A stretch of DNA of 64,000 nucleotides from Bacillus sp. FJAT-49711 (GTDB taxonomy: Bacteria; Bacillota; Bacilli; Bacillales; Bacillaceae_C), in assembly GCF_018343715.1 (NCBI RefSeq), contig NZ_JAGYPL010000004.1, positions 310,001 to 374,000 of the forward strand, in the 5' to 3' direction. A program made the translations under genes and the position numbers. A model generated the notes under the pieces. It did no database searches and was not told the DNA's origin. It saw only the letters and a list, made by a program, of their open reading frames with translations. Shown piece by piece: positions 53,047-63,190 of the stretch (the stretch's first letter is position 1; the number at the start of each line of letters is the position of its first letter).

Positions 53047-54501
53047 TTAATTAATATTTAACTCCAAAAGCTGTTCATGCGCTTTATTTCTTGTAAGATT
53101 TTTCGACTGCCATGATTCGTTTTTTATACTTTCTATGTCTGCTTTACGCTCTTTTAGCAAATCCTTCAACTCTGGAACATTCGGATTCTTTTCGTATACC
53201 TCTAATAGACCTAAGATCCCTGTCGCTGATAAGCTGTTTAAATAATAAATATCAATTTTTTCAGTAAGCTCAAATCGGTCAATATTTCTTTCAACAACAA
53301 ACTTATCGATATTGACAATATTCAGTCCAACGTAGTAAATGAGAGATGCAATAAAATAAAAGTGAAACAAGGAAAGCTTATCAAGCCAAATTTTAATTAA
53401 GGTATACGCAAAAATAATCATTAAGAAAATCATGAACGAATGAGCTAGCACCCTTGTAAATGTAAAGCCATACGCATCTTCATACATGGTCATTCGCATA
53501 AATGCCGATACGAGGAGGACCCCGCTTGATAAAACGAGAACCGTTAAGGCAATCCGAATTGTCTGTTTTAAAAAGCCATGAATATGTTTTGTGAAATTAA
53601 TAACTCCTGTTGTAACACTAAGATTAATTAACGTGACAAATAGCAATTCAAAAAAACCACGCCGTGCATATTCCGCATAAGTGTATCCTTCATCGAGCGA
53701 ACCGCTGAAAAAGTATTTAAATTGGATGGCAACAAATAATACATAGACGATATCAAGAAGTACTAACATCGTAAGCGTAATAATTCCATCCATTACAATC
53801 GGCTTAACTTCCTTTTGGACATTATTATCATTTTTTCGTGATAAAACTTCCATAAAACCAAAGAAAGTGAATGTGTAGATTAAAATAATAAGGAAACGAA
53901 ACAAATATTCTGCGTTAAAGTTAAATAGGCTAGGAATATTATTAATTAGCCTTTCAAATTGGGTATCTGCCGAAATTAATAAATTTAGTATGATAAATAA
54001 AATAGGTATTGATACAGCGATGCCTAGAATAATTTTTATCCAAATATCATAGTGCTTTTTGTTCGTTTTTTTCCTAAACAAGCCTGCAACATGTTTTGTA
54101 AATATTGCGCTAAAACCGATTCCTTCAAAAAGTCGACGAGCAGCGTAAAAAAGAAAGCGCAGATTGCTCCATTCTCTTTTCTGTGGTGAAGTAATTAATA
54201 CTAGATGAAAAATAACAAGTGCGGGAATAACCACAATATTCAACGTATAAAAAAGAGCAGTATCATATAGAAAATAACAAATTGCTAAAATCCATATTGA
54301 TATTAATACTAAATACCCGAAACGTTGATGTGAGAATGGATAAGTTCTAAACTTATAAAAAACAATAGTATAAAACACAACCGTAAAAATGATGTAGGAT
54401 ATTCCGATTTGATCCCTGAAAAACGCTTCTTCAGCAACAATCCCTACTAAGAAACACATAATGAAGAACAACCAGTCTACTCGTTCAATTTTCAATTCCA
54501 T
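53047..54501 (-). CDS. DUF4173 (DUF4153-like) integral membrane protein
   Basis: This 484-residue protein has about eleven membrane helices and the DUF4173 signature YTYAEYARRGFFELL near residue 275. The C-terminal about 80 residues are soluble and Glu/Lys-rich. Function unknown. Its promoter region contains the same palindrome (54531-54549) that precedes padR (55560-55578), so it is probably a target of that regulator. Confidence 0.88.
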   Translation of the reverse strand: MELKIERVDWLFFIMCFLVGIVAEEAFFRDQIGISYIIFTVVFYTIVFYKFRTYPFSHQRFGYLVLISIWILAICYFLYDTALFYTLNIVVIPALVIFHLVLITSPQKREWSNLRFLFYAARRLFEGIGFSAIFTKHVAGLFRKKTNKKHYDIWIKIILGIAVSIPILFIILNLLISADTQFERLINNIPSLFNFNAEYLFRFLIILIYTFTFFGFMEVLSRKNDNNVQKEVKPIVMDGIITLTMLVLLDIVYVLFVAIQFKYFFSGSLDEGYTYAEYARRGFFELLFVTLINLSVTTGVINFTKHIHGFLKQTIRIALTVLVLSSGVLLVSAFMRMTMYEDAYGFTFTRVLAHSFMIFLMIIFAYTLIKIWLDKLSLFHFYFIASLIYYVGLNIVNIDKFVVERNIDRFELTEKIDIYYLNSLSATGILGLLEVYEKNPNVPELKDLLKERKADIESIKNESWQSKNLTRNKAHEQLLELNIN

Positions 54502-54530
54502 CTAAAGACCCCCTATATTGTTATTCTATA

Positions 54531-54549
54531 TATATAGAAATTCTATGTA
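54531..54549. promoter_or_regulatory. candidate PadR operator upstream of the DUF4173 gene
   Basis: TATATAGAAATTCTATGTA shares its first 15 bases with the site at 55560-55578 before padR and contains a near-palindrome ATAGAAATTCTAT. It lies 30-48 bp upstream of the DUF4173 start. Confidence 0.6.
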
Positions 54550-54555
54550 TGGTGT

Positions 54556-54587
54556 TAAAAAAAAGCTCAGATGGAAGCTTTTTTCCC
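54556..54587 (-). terminator. terminator overlapping the end of the HAAS-domain gene
   Basis: AAAAAAGCT, a short loop, then AGCTTTTTTTT on the minus strand; the stem begins inside the last codons of the HAAS gene. Confidence 0.75.
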
Positions 54588-55205
54588 CCATTTATAGCTA
54601 ATTAGGCAAACTGGGTATAAAAGAAGCGTGAATAAAATGCAAAGGCCAATAAAGGTTTCCGTCAACAATGGGTAAAACCATTTATGAGGGATGATTTTAA
54701 AAACCGTTAAAACCATAAGTATTAGATTCGGGATTAAGGCTAATAAGAAAGTTCCTTTTAACAATTTCCTCCCACTATGTCCAAAGCCTCTGCCTATCTC
54801 ATAACCAAGCAGCGCCCAAAAAAACAAGTAAATGAACGCTATTACGATTGGAAAGCTCGTTAACAGATTCCATATGCTCGTCAACCAGTTCCAATCAAAT
54901 AAATTATGCGCTAGAGTGAGGACAGCCCCACCACCAAAAAACAAAATATTTACCGCAATAAACAGCCATTTCATATTGCTCGGTGTAACGGAAAGCTCTT
55001 CCTTCCACATCGCGGCAATTTCAGTAGGTGTTCCTAGCTTTGAATATATTTGATTCCGCAGCTCGACTTCATCAGCTAGATGGGAGTGGCGGTCTAGAAA
55101 ATCATCGAGATGGAAATCATATTCTGTTAAAATTGATTCAATTTCCTTATGATTTGCGAGATTCTCCGCAAGTTCTGTTAAAAACTCATTCTTCAGCCGT
55201 TCCAC
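54567..55205 (-). CDS. HAAS/DUF1700-type membrane protein
   Basis: This 212-residue protein has an N-terminal HAAS signalling domain (residues 1-70, with [20 protein letters not shown]) and four membrane helices. HAAS proteins are regularly paired with PadR regulators and are thought to transmit a membrane signal to them. GTG start after GGGAG; the first 20 bp overlap the padR gene end. Co-transcribed with padR. Confidence 0.85.
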   Translation of the reverse strand: MERLKNEFLTELAENLANHKEIESILTEYDFHLDDFLDRHSHLADEVELRNQIYSKLGTPTEIAAMWKEELSVTPSNMKWLFIAVNILFFGGGAVLTLAHNLFDWNWLTSIWNLLTSFPIVIAFIYLFFWALLGYEIGRGFGHSGRKLLKGTFLLALIPNLILMVLTVFKIIPHKWFYPLLTETFIGLCILFTLLLYPVCLISYKWGKKASI

Positions 55206-55533
55206 GATTTTTTCTCCCTATCACCCTGTTCATCACCGAAACAAAGTCGTGCCATTCATGCGTTTTTTCCAGAAGCATTTCTTTTCCTTCTGAAGTTAGG
55301 TGATAATACTTCCTAGCCGGCCCTTTTTCTTGTTCCTGCCAGTAACATTCGATATACCCTTGCTTTTCAAGCTTATGAAGTGCCGGATATAGCGTGCCCT
55401 CTTTGAAGGAAATCCCGTTACTGCTGCGATTCTCCAGTTCCTTAACAAGCTCGTATCCGTACATATCCCGCTCATCTAATAATTGAAGCAGCAAAAGAGA
55501 TGTACTTCCCTTTACCAATTCACGATTAAACAT
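55186..55533 (-). CDS. PadR-family transcriptional regulator
   Basis: This 115-residue winged-helix regulator has the family segment [20 protein letters not shown] and the wing [20 protein letters not shown]. PadR proteins repress membrane-stress or detoxification genes. It is co-transcribed with the HAAS membrane protein and has the candidate operator 55560-55578 in its own promoter, so autoregulation is likely. Confidence 0.93.
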   Translation of the reverse strand: MFNRELVKGSTSLLLLQLLDERDMYGYELVKELENRSSNGISFKEGTLYPALHKLEKQGYIECYWQEQEKGPARKYYHLTSEGKEMLLEKTHEWHDFVSVMNRVIGRKNRGTAEE

Positions 55534-55559
55534 TTTATCACCTACCTAGTTGTTTTAGG

Positions 55560-55578
55560 TATATAGAAATTCTACATG
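55560..55578. promoter_or_regulatory. candidate PadR operator upstream of padR
   Basis: TATATAGAAATTCTACATG, partner of the site at 54531-54549. It lies 27-45 bp before the padR start codon, where a bound repressor would cover the promoter. Confidence 0.6.
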
Positions 55579-55655
55579 AAGGGAAATATAATGTAAAGGA
55601 TTTTTCCATTTTTTAATGAAAAATATTTAAATTGGAACTTCGATTTCCTTACATT

Positions 55656-56441
55656 CTATTTTGCGGGAGGCCCAAATTTCCCTTCATGAAAATCGCGAAA
55701 TGCCTGTTGAATTTCTTCCATTGAGTTCATGACAAAAGGACCGTATTGAACGACATCTTCTTTTAAAGGTACTCCTGAATAAATCAGTAATTTTGCGCGT
55801 TCGTTTGCGTTGATGACTAATTCACTCTCCTGATCATTGCCATCTTCTTTAAAAGTAAGGGTTGCTACGCCAGTTTTCTTTAATTTGACTTTCGACTCAC
55901 CTATTTCCACTTCACCAGCACGAACAACTATAAAAGCATTGTGATTTTCTGGGAGGTTATATGTGTACTTTCCCGTCTCGGTGAAAGTTATTTCTGTCAT
56001 AGTAATGGGGACAAGACTATTCATCGGACCAACAACTCCTGAAATGTTCCCTGAATATACCTTCAGATATCCATGTTCAAACGAAACAACTGGAACCTTT
56101 TCCACATGTATATTCTGATACGATGTTTTCGTATTTTTTAAGTGTTTCGGAAGATTTAGCCATAGTTGCAGAGTATGAATTAAATCATCATCGACTGCTT
56201 CTTCTGCATGCCTCGCCGCCCATCCAGCATTCATATATTGTACATCTCCTGCTTCCAAGATTGAATGTCCTCCGTGGTTATCAATATGCTCGAGTCTTCC
56301 ATCAATTACATATGTAATAGTTTGAAAGCCGCGATGAGGATGGTCCGAAAAAGTTCCGCGCTTAAACCAATCATCAGCCATTAAGATAAACGGATCAAAT
56401 TCTTCTTTTCGTTCTGGCGGCAATATCCAGCCTTGCTGCAC
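55656..56441 (-). CDS. pirin-family protein, 5' end possibly damaged
   Basis: This bicupin protein (261 residues from GTG 56441) has the pirin motif DHPHRGFQTITYVIDG with metal ligands and LEAGDVQYMNAGWAARHAEEA. Some pirins are quercetin dioxygenases. The coding similarity seems to extend upstream of the GTG (VKYNENGYPHV in the same frame) to an in-frame TAA near 56495, with no start codon between. An ATG at 56493 is in another frame. Either the GTG is used without a good ribosome binding site or the 5' end carries a frameshift. A TnpB element lies just upstream. Confidence 0.8.
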   Translation of the reverse strand: MQQGWILPPERKEEFDPFILMADDWFKRGTFSDHPHRGFQTITYVIDGRLEHIDNHGGHSILEAGDVQYMNAGWAARHAEEAVDDDLIHTLQLWLNLPKHLKNTKTSYQNIHVEKVPVVSFEHGYLKVYSGNISGVVGPMNSLVPITMTEITFTETGKYTYNLPENHNAFIVVRAGEVEIGESKVKLKKTGVATLTFKEDGNDQESELVINANERAKLLIYSGVPLKEDVVQYGPFVMNSMEEIQQAFRDFHEGKFGPPAK

Positions 56442-56801
56442 ATGAGGATAGCCATTTTCATTGTATTTTACAGATCTTCCGAACGAGAAAGCCCATTACG
56501 GTGCGGCAGCATCACCTTTAGGAATGGGATGAAAGTTCGGTCAAATGCGGACCACATTAAACCGTAAGGTTGTGGTACTTCAAGCATTTGAAATATTGCC
56601 CCTCTTATAACGAACGTATGTTGCCACTTCGAACAAAAACTAATACAATATAGGTACAGGCTAATTAAGGTGAACAGGCACCACCGTGTCATCTAATAAC
56701 GATTTTTATTCTTGATTCAAAGATTGAATAAATACTGTTGGAAATGGATCAAGCCAATCAACCGAACATATGTTGAACAACTAAAACAAGGGGGTGAAAT
56801 C
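56442..56801. other. region between pirin and TnpB, probably containing the left end of the insertion element
   Basis: No supported gene. The left end of the TnpB element should lie here, but no clear boundary is seen. A plus-strand frame (about 56712-56801) runs into tnpB and may be a leader or a remnant of a lost transposase gene. Confidence 0.4.
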
Positions 56802-57878
56802 ATGTCTCAAATAATCACGGTGAAAATCAAACTGTTGCCTACAAAAGAGCAGGCTTTGGTCTTGACTGAAATGTGTAAAACATATATCTCAACGATTAAC
56901 GATCTTGTATCTGAGATGGTAGCGGAAAAGAAAAGTACAAAGAAATCAAGCAAGCATATTGATGCTCCCCTGCCAAGTGCAGTGAAAAACCAAGCGATCA
57001 AAGACGCTAAAAGTGTTTTTAAAAAGGCAAAGAAAAGTAATTATGAAGTGGTTCCCACTTTAAAGAAACCTATGTGTATATGGAATAATCAAAACTATTC
57101 TTTTGATTTCACCCATTTTTCAATGCCGCTCATGGTGGATGGAAAAGCAAAGAAGACGCCTATTCATGCCTTATTGGTTGATAAAGACAATCGCACCCTT
57201 GATTTGCTTAAACATAAATTAGGTACACTTCGCATCACCAAAAAATCAGACAAATGGATCGCCCAAATTTCTGTCACCATTCCAACCGTCCAAGGATCAA
57301 GTGTGAAAGTAATGGGAGTAGACCTTGGTTTAAAAGTACCTGCAGTTGCTGTAACAGACGATGAAAAGGTACGGTTCTTTGGCAATGGCAGACAAAATAA
57401 GTTTAAAAAGAGAAAATTTCGTTCGGATCGTAAAGCGTTGGGTAAAAAGAAAAAGTTAAATGCTATTCGTAATTCACAAGATAAAGAGCAGCGTTGGATG
57501 AAAGATCAAGATCATAAAATCAGTCGTGCTATTGTCAATTTTGCTAAAGGTAATAAAATATCTGTTATTCGCCTGGAACAATTGGCGAATATTAGACAGA
57601 CGACACGCACAAGTCGTAAAAACGAAAAGAATTTGCACACTTGGTCATTCTATCGTTTATCCCAGTTTATTAAATACAAAGCAAAAATAGTGGGGATTAA
57701 AGTTGAGTACGTGAATCCTGCATACACAAGTCAAACATGTCCAAAATGCTCTGATATGAATAAAACGCAAGACAGAAAATACAAGTGTAAATGCGGATTC
57801 CAGATACATCGTGATATCGTCGGTGCAATGAATATTCGATATGCACCTGTGGTTGATGGTAATAGTCAATCAGCCTAG
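56802..57878 (+). CDS. tnpB: TnpB, RNA-guided nuclease of an IS200/IS605-family element
   Basis: This 358-residue TnpB has an intact RuvC triad, D174 (MGVDLGLKV), E259 (VIRLEQLAN) and D338 (FQIHRDIVGAMN), and a zinc finger C313-C316-C329-C331. ATG 56802 sits 6 bp after GGGGGTGA; an upstream extension to 56712 is open but has no ribosome binding site. No tnpA is present, so it is an orphan (IS1341-like) element that cannot move by itself. The following about 155 bp would encode the 3' guide RNA. Confidence 0.95.
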   Translation: MSQIITVKIKLLPTKEQALVLTEMCKTYISTINDLVSEMVAEKKSTKKSSKHIDAPLPSAVKNQAIKDAKSVFKKAKKSNYEVVPTLKKPMCIWNNQNYSFDFTHFSMPLMVDGKAKKTPIHALLVDKDNRTLDLLKHKLGTLRITKKSDKWIAQISVTIPTVQGSSVKVMGVDLGLKVPAVAVTDDEKVRFFGNGRQNKFKKRKFRSDRKALGKKKKLNAIRNSQDKEQRWMKDQDHKISRAIVNFAKGNKISVIRLEQLANIRQTTRTSRKNEKNLHTWSFYRLSQFIKYKAKIVGIKVEYVNPAYTSQTCPKCSDMNKTQDRKYKCKCGFQIHRDIVGAMNIRYAPVVDGNSQSA

Positions 57879-58033
57879 GGAACTATATGTTCTGCCCTAT
57901 GGGGGGTAATGAGATACCCTAACCTTGCAGGCTGTTCAAAGCAGAAATGAATTGAGAACGTTTAGTCATGCAAGAATCCCACCCGTTTCACCGTAAGGTG
58001 TAGGGCTTGCGACTTTAGTCGTGGGAGTCTCAA
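57879..58033 (+). ncRNA. right end of the TnpB element and presumed guide (omega/re) RNA scaffold
   Basis: The region ends in GCGACTTTAGTCGTGGGAGT and CTCAA, the stem-loop and end typical of IS605-family right ends; AATCCCAC upstream pairs with GTGGGA. In studied TnpB systems the RNA overlaps the gene's 3' end and right end, and the flanking DNA supplies the guide. Here the guide would start at 58034 (GTACCAATGATCC). The exact end is inferred from pattern only. Confidence 0.65.
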
Positions 58034-58221
58034 GTACCAATGATCCTTCACATCTCTTTGAAAAATTGATAAATGTTGATTTTTCATTATCATAACTCCC
58101 CGTTGTTGTTTGAATATCTTTATTCAACTTTACAATTTGATGTTGACTTGTGTAAATATATTTGTTTTGGTCATATGAATTACTAATGATTGTTATCGAT
58201 TTTCAAATAAGATTGATCATC

Positions 58222-59223
58222 TCATCTTTTAGCCTTAGCTGTCGTTCCCCGAATAATGAGATTTGGTTTAAATAATATTCGTTCCTTTGTTTGATTTTTA
58301 TTTTTGATTTCGCTAATGATGACATCGACAACCTTCTTTCCCATTTCAGTTATAGGTTGTGCGACTGTCGTTAAACCAGGGACGGTTGTAGTAGCTAAAA
58401 TCGTATTATCGAAACCGATGATTGATAAGTCTTCTGGAATTTTTAACCCTATTTCCTTAGCTTCTTGTATAACACCAACGGCGATAAGATCGTTGCACGC
58501 AAAAATTCCAGACGGCACTCTTCCTTTTTGAACAATTTGCCTAAAGCATTCTTTGCCATTTTCTATTGAAGCGACTGTTCTACATATATTTTCTTCACGA
58601 CTTACTAAATCATGCTCTGCATGGGCTTCTAGATACCCGTATATTCTTAGCTTACTACTTTTGGCATATTCAGCAATGATAAGAATATCTTGATGTCCTT
58701 CTGAAATAAGATGAGAGGTTGCTTCATATCCTCCTTTAAAATCATCCACAGATATCGATGTCACTCCAAGACCCGCATCGTCCCGGGTTAACATAACAAG
58801 TGGAATTCCCCTACTCGCGACACCTTCCAAAACTTCTTTATTATGGAAGCTTGAAGCAACAATCATTCCATCCACATGTTTTCTTTGTAAAAGTTCTATG
58901 TATTTCTTCTCTTTTTCCACGTTTTCGTCTGTGCTGCAAATGATTACACTCATTCCACTTTCATGCGCCCGATCTTCAATTGTTTTTGCCATTTCAGAAA
59001 AAAATGGGTTTGAAATATCGGGGACCAAAAGCCCAAGTGTTTCGGTCCCTTTTCCAGTTAATGCAGAAGCCATCAAACTGGGATGATAATTAAGCTTCTC
59101 CATTGTTTCTTTAACTCTTTCCCTTGTTGTATCGCGCATTTGTCCAGTATTGTTTATAACTTTTGAGACAGTAGCAATAGATACTCCAGCCGCTTTGGCC
59201 ACATCATAAATCGTTGGTTTCAT
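58222..59223 (-). CDS. LacI-family regulator, probable iol (IolQ-like) repressor
   Basis: This 333-residue repressor has the N-terminal DNA-binding domain TIYDVAKAAGVSIATVSKVI and hinge, then a periplasmic-binding-like sugar domain. It is the last gene of the inositol operon, 25 bp after an IolX-like dehydrogenase gene. In B. subtilis the LacI-type IolQ controls iolX, so an analogous role is likely. It probably also controls its own operon; no operator was identified. Confidence 0.92.
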   Translation of the reverse strand: MKPTIYDVAKAAGVSIATVSKVINNTGQMRDTTRERVKETMEKLNYHPSLMASALTGKGTETLGLLVPDISNPFFSEMAKTIEDRAHESGMSVIICSTDENVEKEKKYIELLQRKHVDGMIVASSFHNKEVLEGVASRGIPLVMLTRDDAGLGVTSISVDDFKGGYEATSHLISEGHQDILIIAEYAKSSKLRIYGYLEAHAEHDLVSREENICRTVASIENGKECFRQIVQKGRVPSGIFACNDLIAVGVIQEAKEIGLKIPEDLSIIGFDNTILATTTVPGLTTVAQPITEMGKKVVDVIISEIKNKNQTKERILFKPNLIIRGTTAKAKR

Positions 59224-59248
59224 TTCTTAGATGCCTCATTTCTTGGTC

Positions 59249-60292
59249 TTACTCATATATCATATTTTTGGCTTTTACTTGAACTAATTGACCTGTTTCA
59301 AATGATGTTTTACATGAATATCCGAGAATGGTTGACTGTACGCCATCCTCAACATTTATATTCGGTGTGCGATTCTCCAAAATGCAATTGATAAATTCCT
59401 CTGCTTCACTTAAATATGCCTGCTCAAAGCGTTCCAAGAACCCATCTACACATTCTTGAATCACACCTTCATCTTTCATGATAACAACTTGATTTCTTTC
59501 TGGAACTGTTCCAATTCGAAGAGTCCCCTTCGTTCCGATAATTTCAGTTTCGATATGATATCCATGGGCACAATTGCGGCCAGCTACAAAAATTCCGATC
59601 GCATTATTATCAAAACGAACCATTGCCGCACCCGTTTCGGCATCATCAATTTCATCAAATTCCGGACGAGCGTAACTGCCCCCAATTGCCCAAACTTCCT
59701 TTGCTTCTACTCCTAGATACCAACGCGCCAAGTCAAAATCATGGATGGACATATCAAGGAAAAGACCTCCACTATAATTCGCACGGGCAAATTTTAAAAA
59801 GCTCTCCATTTTATTAGCCGGGTCCAAACCGTAACAACGAATTAAAATTGGTTTACCGATTACTCCCGCTTCAATTTTTTCCTTTGCCGCCATATAAGAA
59901 CGGTCATATCTGCGCATAAACCCAAGCATGAACACTTGATTAGGATGAGCTTTTACTGCCTGTTGAACATCATAAGCTTCCTCCACGTATAGTCCCAATG
60001 GTTTTTCGCTAAAAACATGAAATCCAAGATCTAGAGCTTGTTTAATTTGCTCACAATGGAAATTAGAAGGTGAAGCGATAAAAATGGCATCTAATTCTTT
60101 ATTCGCGAGAATATCTTCATATTTTGTATATCCGTAAGGTATATTCCATGCTTCCATTACCTCTTGAACTTCTTCTTCTATAACACTGCATACCGCTGAT
60201 AATTCGCAGCGTGGAATTCTAAATGCCAAGTTTTCCGCATGCCTTCTGCCTAGCCGACCAAGACCTACAATTCCAACTTTAACTTTTTTCAT
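59249..60292 (-). CDS. iolX: inositol dehydrogenase of the Gfo/Idh family, scyllo-inositol (IolX) type
   Basis: This 347-residue NAD(P)-dependent enzyme has the Rossmann motif GIVGLGRLGRRHAEN, EKPLGLYVEEA and the substrate region DMSIHDFDLARW. The stretch AGRNCAHGYHIETEIIGTKG closely resembles B. subtilis IolX (scyllo-inositol dehydrogenase) rather than IolG. It would oxidise an inositol to the inosose used by IolE, located 8 bp upstream in the operon. The isomer used is inference. Confidence 0.85.
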   Translation of the reverse strand: MKKVKVGIVGLGRLGRRHAENLAFRIPRCELSAVCSVIEEEVQEVMEAWNIPYGYTKYEDILANKELDAIFIASPSNFHCEQIKQALDLGFHVFSEKPLGLYVEEAYDVQQAVKAHPNQVFMLGFMRRYDRSYMAAKEKIEAGVIGKPILIRCYGLDPANKMESFLKFARANYSGGLFLDMSIHDFDLARWYLGVEAKEVWAIGGSYARPEFDEIDDAETGAAMVRFDNNAIGIFVAGRNCAHGYHIETEIIGTKGTLRIGTVPERNQVVIMKDEGVIQECVDGFLERFEQAYLSEAEEFINCILENRTPNINVEDGVQSTILGYSCKTSFETGQLVQVKAKNMIYE

Positions 60293-60299
60293 TTAGACA

Positions 60300-61196
60300 T
60301 CACACCCCGGCTGTTTCTTTTATAAAATGTCGTGCCTTTAAAGCGTATTCGAACGGATTAGCTTGTGCTGGATCTTGCTCAGCTTCAACAATCATCCAAC
60401 CTTTATACCCTGACTTTGACAACACTTGAAATACTGGTTCAAAGTTGATGACTCCGTCACCCGGGACAGTAAACACCCCTTTTTTCACAGCTGTTAAAAA
60501 ACTAAGACGGTCCTGTATGACTTCTCTAGCAATCTCAGAACGAACATCTTTTAAATGAACATGCTTGATTCTTTTGAAATGTTTTTCTAAAACCTCGAGT
60601 GGGTCCTCCCCAGAAAAATAAAGATGACCAGTATCATATAAAAGAGATACGAAATTCGGATCCGTCATCGCCATTAGGCGATCTATTTCTTCTGTTGTTT
60701 GCACTCCGGTTCCCATATGATGGTGGTAAACGAGTTTCATATTTTTCTCTTTTGATAGTTTACCTAATCTATTTAATCCTTCCGCAAGCTTCGTCCATTC
60801 CTCATTTGTAAAAATAGGTTTTTCCGCAAACAAAGGAGTATTTACATTTCCTTGAATACTGCGACCTTGTTCAGAAACAACGATTACTTTTGCACCCATT
60901 TCATGTAAAAAATCGCGATGGGCAATATACGCTTTTTCTGTTTCCTCAAAAGGCTTTGTCGTTAAAAAGGCACTGAACCAAGCACTTGCAATTTCTAAAT
61001 TTCTTAAAGCTAGTGCTTTTTTTAGTATCGGAATATCTCTAGGGTATTTGTTGCCGACTTCGGTTCCTGAAAAACCAGCAAGTGCCATTTCGCTAATGCA
61101 CTGTTCAAATGTATTTTCTCCGCCAAGCTCGGGTAGGTCATCGTTCGTCCAACCAATAGGTGCAATTCCAAGCTTAACTGCGGTAACATCAAACAT
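60300..61196 (-). CDS. iolE: inosose dehydratase IolE
   Basis: This 298-residue TIM-barrel enzyme dehydrates 2-keto-myo-inositol to the trihydroxycyclohexane-dione. The N-terminal [18 protein letters not shown] is diagnostic; metal-ligand regions [33 protein letters not shown] and HVHLKDVR are present. Length is normal. GGAGG precedes the ATG, and it lies 15 bp after iolD. Confidence 0.95.
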   Translation of the reverse strand: MFDVTAVKLGIAPIGWTNDDLPELGGENTFEQCISEMALAGFSGTEVGNKYPRDIPILKKALALRNLEIASAWFSAFLTTKPFEETEKAYIAHRDFLHEMGAKVIVVSEQGRSIQGNVNTPLFAEKPIFTNEEWTKLAEGLNRLGKLSKEKNMKLVYHHHMGTGVQTTEEIDRLMAMTDPNFVSLLYDTGHLYFSGEDPLEVLEKHFKRIKHVHLKDVRSEIAREVIQDRLSFLTAVKKGVFTVPGDGVINFEPVFQVLSKSGYKGWMIVEAEQDPAQANPFEYALKARHFIKETAGV

Positions 61197-61211
61197 AATA
61201 GCTTCCTCCTT

Positions 61212-63137
61212 TCAATACTGTCTCGCTTTTTTCAGTTGTTCTTCTTTTTCTGCAAAAGCGGATTGAATCGAATCATTTTTAGACACTTCTGCAACTCCGA
61301 CATGCCACCATGCACCGTAGCCATCTGTCATTGTTTTCGGAAGTACTTTAATATCTATTAAGGTAGAAACAGCTTGTTTTTTAGCATCTTCCAATGCTGC
61401 GAGTAATTGCTCCATTGTTCTTGCTGTGTAAGTTTTCACACCGTATCCAGCAGCACTTTGCGCATAATCAATATGCATAATGGATCCAGTCAATTGATTC
61501 GTTTTAAGATCACGCATACGGAATTCCGTACCGAAGCTCCTTATTCCGTTCCCCATTTGCAGGTTATTAATACAGCCAAAGCCTGCATTATCAAAAAGGA
61601 GGACATTAATTTTTTTCTGCTCTTGAATACTTGTAATCAGCTCTGAATGAAGCATTAAATAGCTGCCATCCCCAACAAATGCATATACTTCTTGGTCTGG
61701 TGCCGCCATCTTCGCTCCAAGTGCTCCCGAAACTTCGTAGCCCATACATGAATAACCATATTCCATATGGTACGTATTTGGTGTTTTACTCATCCACATT
61801 CTTTGCAAGTCTCCTGGCAAACTACCGGAAGAACCAACAACAATTGCGTCATCATCAATAGATTTATTGATTTGACCGATAACAGCGGTTTGTGTAAGAC
61901 TTGATCCGAAGATTTCTTCATATTCAGCTAATTCTTCATCTAAATGTCCCGCCACTTCAGGTTTAAAATCGGCCGCTCCGTAATTTGTTTCGCAAAGTCT
62001 TTTTAACTCAACTGCCCATGAAGCTTTTGCTTCTTGAATTTCACTCTCATATGAGCTCTTATAATGGGCATCTTTCAGTTCTTCCATTAGTGCATGCAGT
62101 GCCGTTTTTGCATCAGCTACAACTTGGGTAGCATCTAATTTACCTGCATGGAACTCGGATATATTAATTGTGATAAAATCAATATCCTCTGATTGAAAAA
62201 GATGCTTTGAAGCAGTTGTAAAATCCGTAAACCTTGTACCAATTCCAATGACTAGATCAGCGGATTTTGCAATAGAATTCGCAGCAGCATTTCCCGTTAC
62301 ACCAATTCCACCTAAATTAAGTGGATGTGAGCTTTCAATCGCACTTTTTCCAGCTTGCGTTTCGGCAAAAGGTATATGAAAGGCTTCGGAAAATTCACGC
62401 AAAGTACTTGCCGCTTCCGAATAACGGACACCTCCACCGCAGATGATAAGCGGTTTTTTCTTACTTTTAATTAATTCAATTGCTTCATTTAAAGCTCGAT
62501 CCGTTGGCCTTTTTCGATTAATCGTATAAACACGCTTTTTAAAAAAGGAATCAGGAAAATCATATGCCTCACCTTGAACATCTTGCGGAAGAGCAATCGT
62601 AACAGCACCGGCATCTCCTTGACTCGTCAACACACGCATCGCATTTATCATCGCGGACATCAATTGCTCGGGACGATTGATGCGATCCCAATATTTACTG
62701 ACAGCCTTGAATGCATCATTCGTAGAGATCCCAAGATTATAAGGTTGTTCAATTTGTTGAAGAACCGGGTCGGGTTGTCTAGTTGCAAAAGTATCCCCTG
62801 TTAGCAAGAGCAAAGGAATATTATTAGCTGTTGCCGTTCCAGCCGCTGTTACCATATTTGCCGAACCAGGGCCAACCGAAGTAGTACAAGCAATTAATTG
62901 TCCGTGATGCATTTGTTTGGCAAAAGCAGTTGCCGCATGGGCCATCCCTTGTTCATTTCGACCTTGATATACTTCAAGATCACCACTGTCCTCTTCCAAC
63001 GCTTGCCCCATACCGAGCACATTTCCATGACCAAAAATCGTAAAAATTCCTTTGAAAAGCTTTTGCTCCTTGCCATCTCTCTCCATATATTGCTGATTCA
63101 AAAACTTTATCAAAGCTTGAGCAGTTGTTAGTTTCAT
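61212..63137 (-). CDS. iolD: 3D-(3,5/4)-trihydroxycyclohexane-1,2-dione hydrolase IolD
   Basis: This 641-residue thiamine-diphosphate enzyme opens the inositol ring. It shows the three-domain layout of the family: N-terminal with [12 protein letters not shown], middle Rossmann-like domain, and C-terminal TPP motif [19 protein letters not shown] with [11 protein letters not shown] 63137 after GAGGTGAG is used rather than GTG 63146. It follows iolA after 312 bp filled by a 51-bp minisatellite, unusual for an iol operon. Confidence 0.96.
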   Translation of the reverse strand: MKLTTAQALIKFLNQQYMERDGKEQKLFKGIFTIFGHGNVLGMGQALEEDSGDLEVYQGRNEQGMAHAATAFAKQMHHGQLIACTTSVGPGSANMVTAAGTATANNIPLLLLTGDTFATRQPDPVLQQIEQPYNLGISTNDAFKAVSKYWDRINRPEQLMSAMINAMRVLTSQGDAGAVTIALPQDVQGEAYDFPDSFFKKRVYTINRKRPTDRALNEAIELIKSKKKPLIICGGGVRYSEAASTLREFSEAFHIPFAETQAGKSAIESSHPLNLGGIGVTGNAAANSIAKSADLVIGIGTRFTDFTTASKHLFQSEDIDFITINISEFHAGKLDATQVVADAKTALHALMEELKDAHYKSSYESEIQEAKASWAVELKRLCETNYGAADFKPEVAGHLDEELAEYEEIFGSSLTQTAVIGQINKSIDDDAIVVGSSGSLPGDLQRMWMSKTPNTYHMEYGYSCMGYEVSGALGAKMAAPDQEVYAFVGDGSYLMLHSELITSIQEQKKINVLLFDNAGFGCINNLQMGNGIRSFGTEFRMRDLKTNQLTGSIMHIDYAQSAAGYGVKTYTARTMEQLLAALEDAKKQAVSTLIDIKVLPKTMTDGYGAWWHVGVAEVSKNDSIQSAFAEKEEQLKKARQY

Positions 63138-63190
63138 AAAACTCACCTCATTTTTTGTTAATTGGGGTTGAATCGCTTGTGCATTTCGCA

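Noticed and set aside
56468-56692. 74-residue minus-strand frame upstream of pirin
   Set aside because: No ribosome binding site, odd composition, probably the insertion-element left end.
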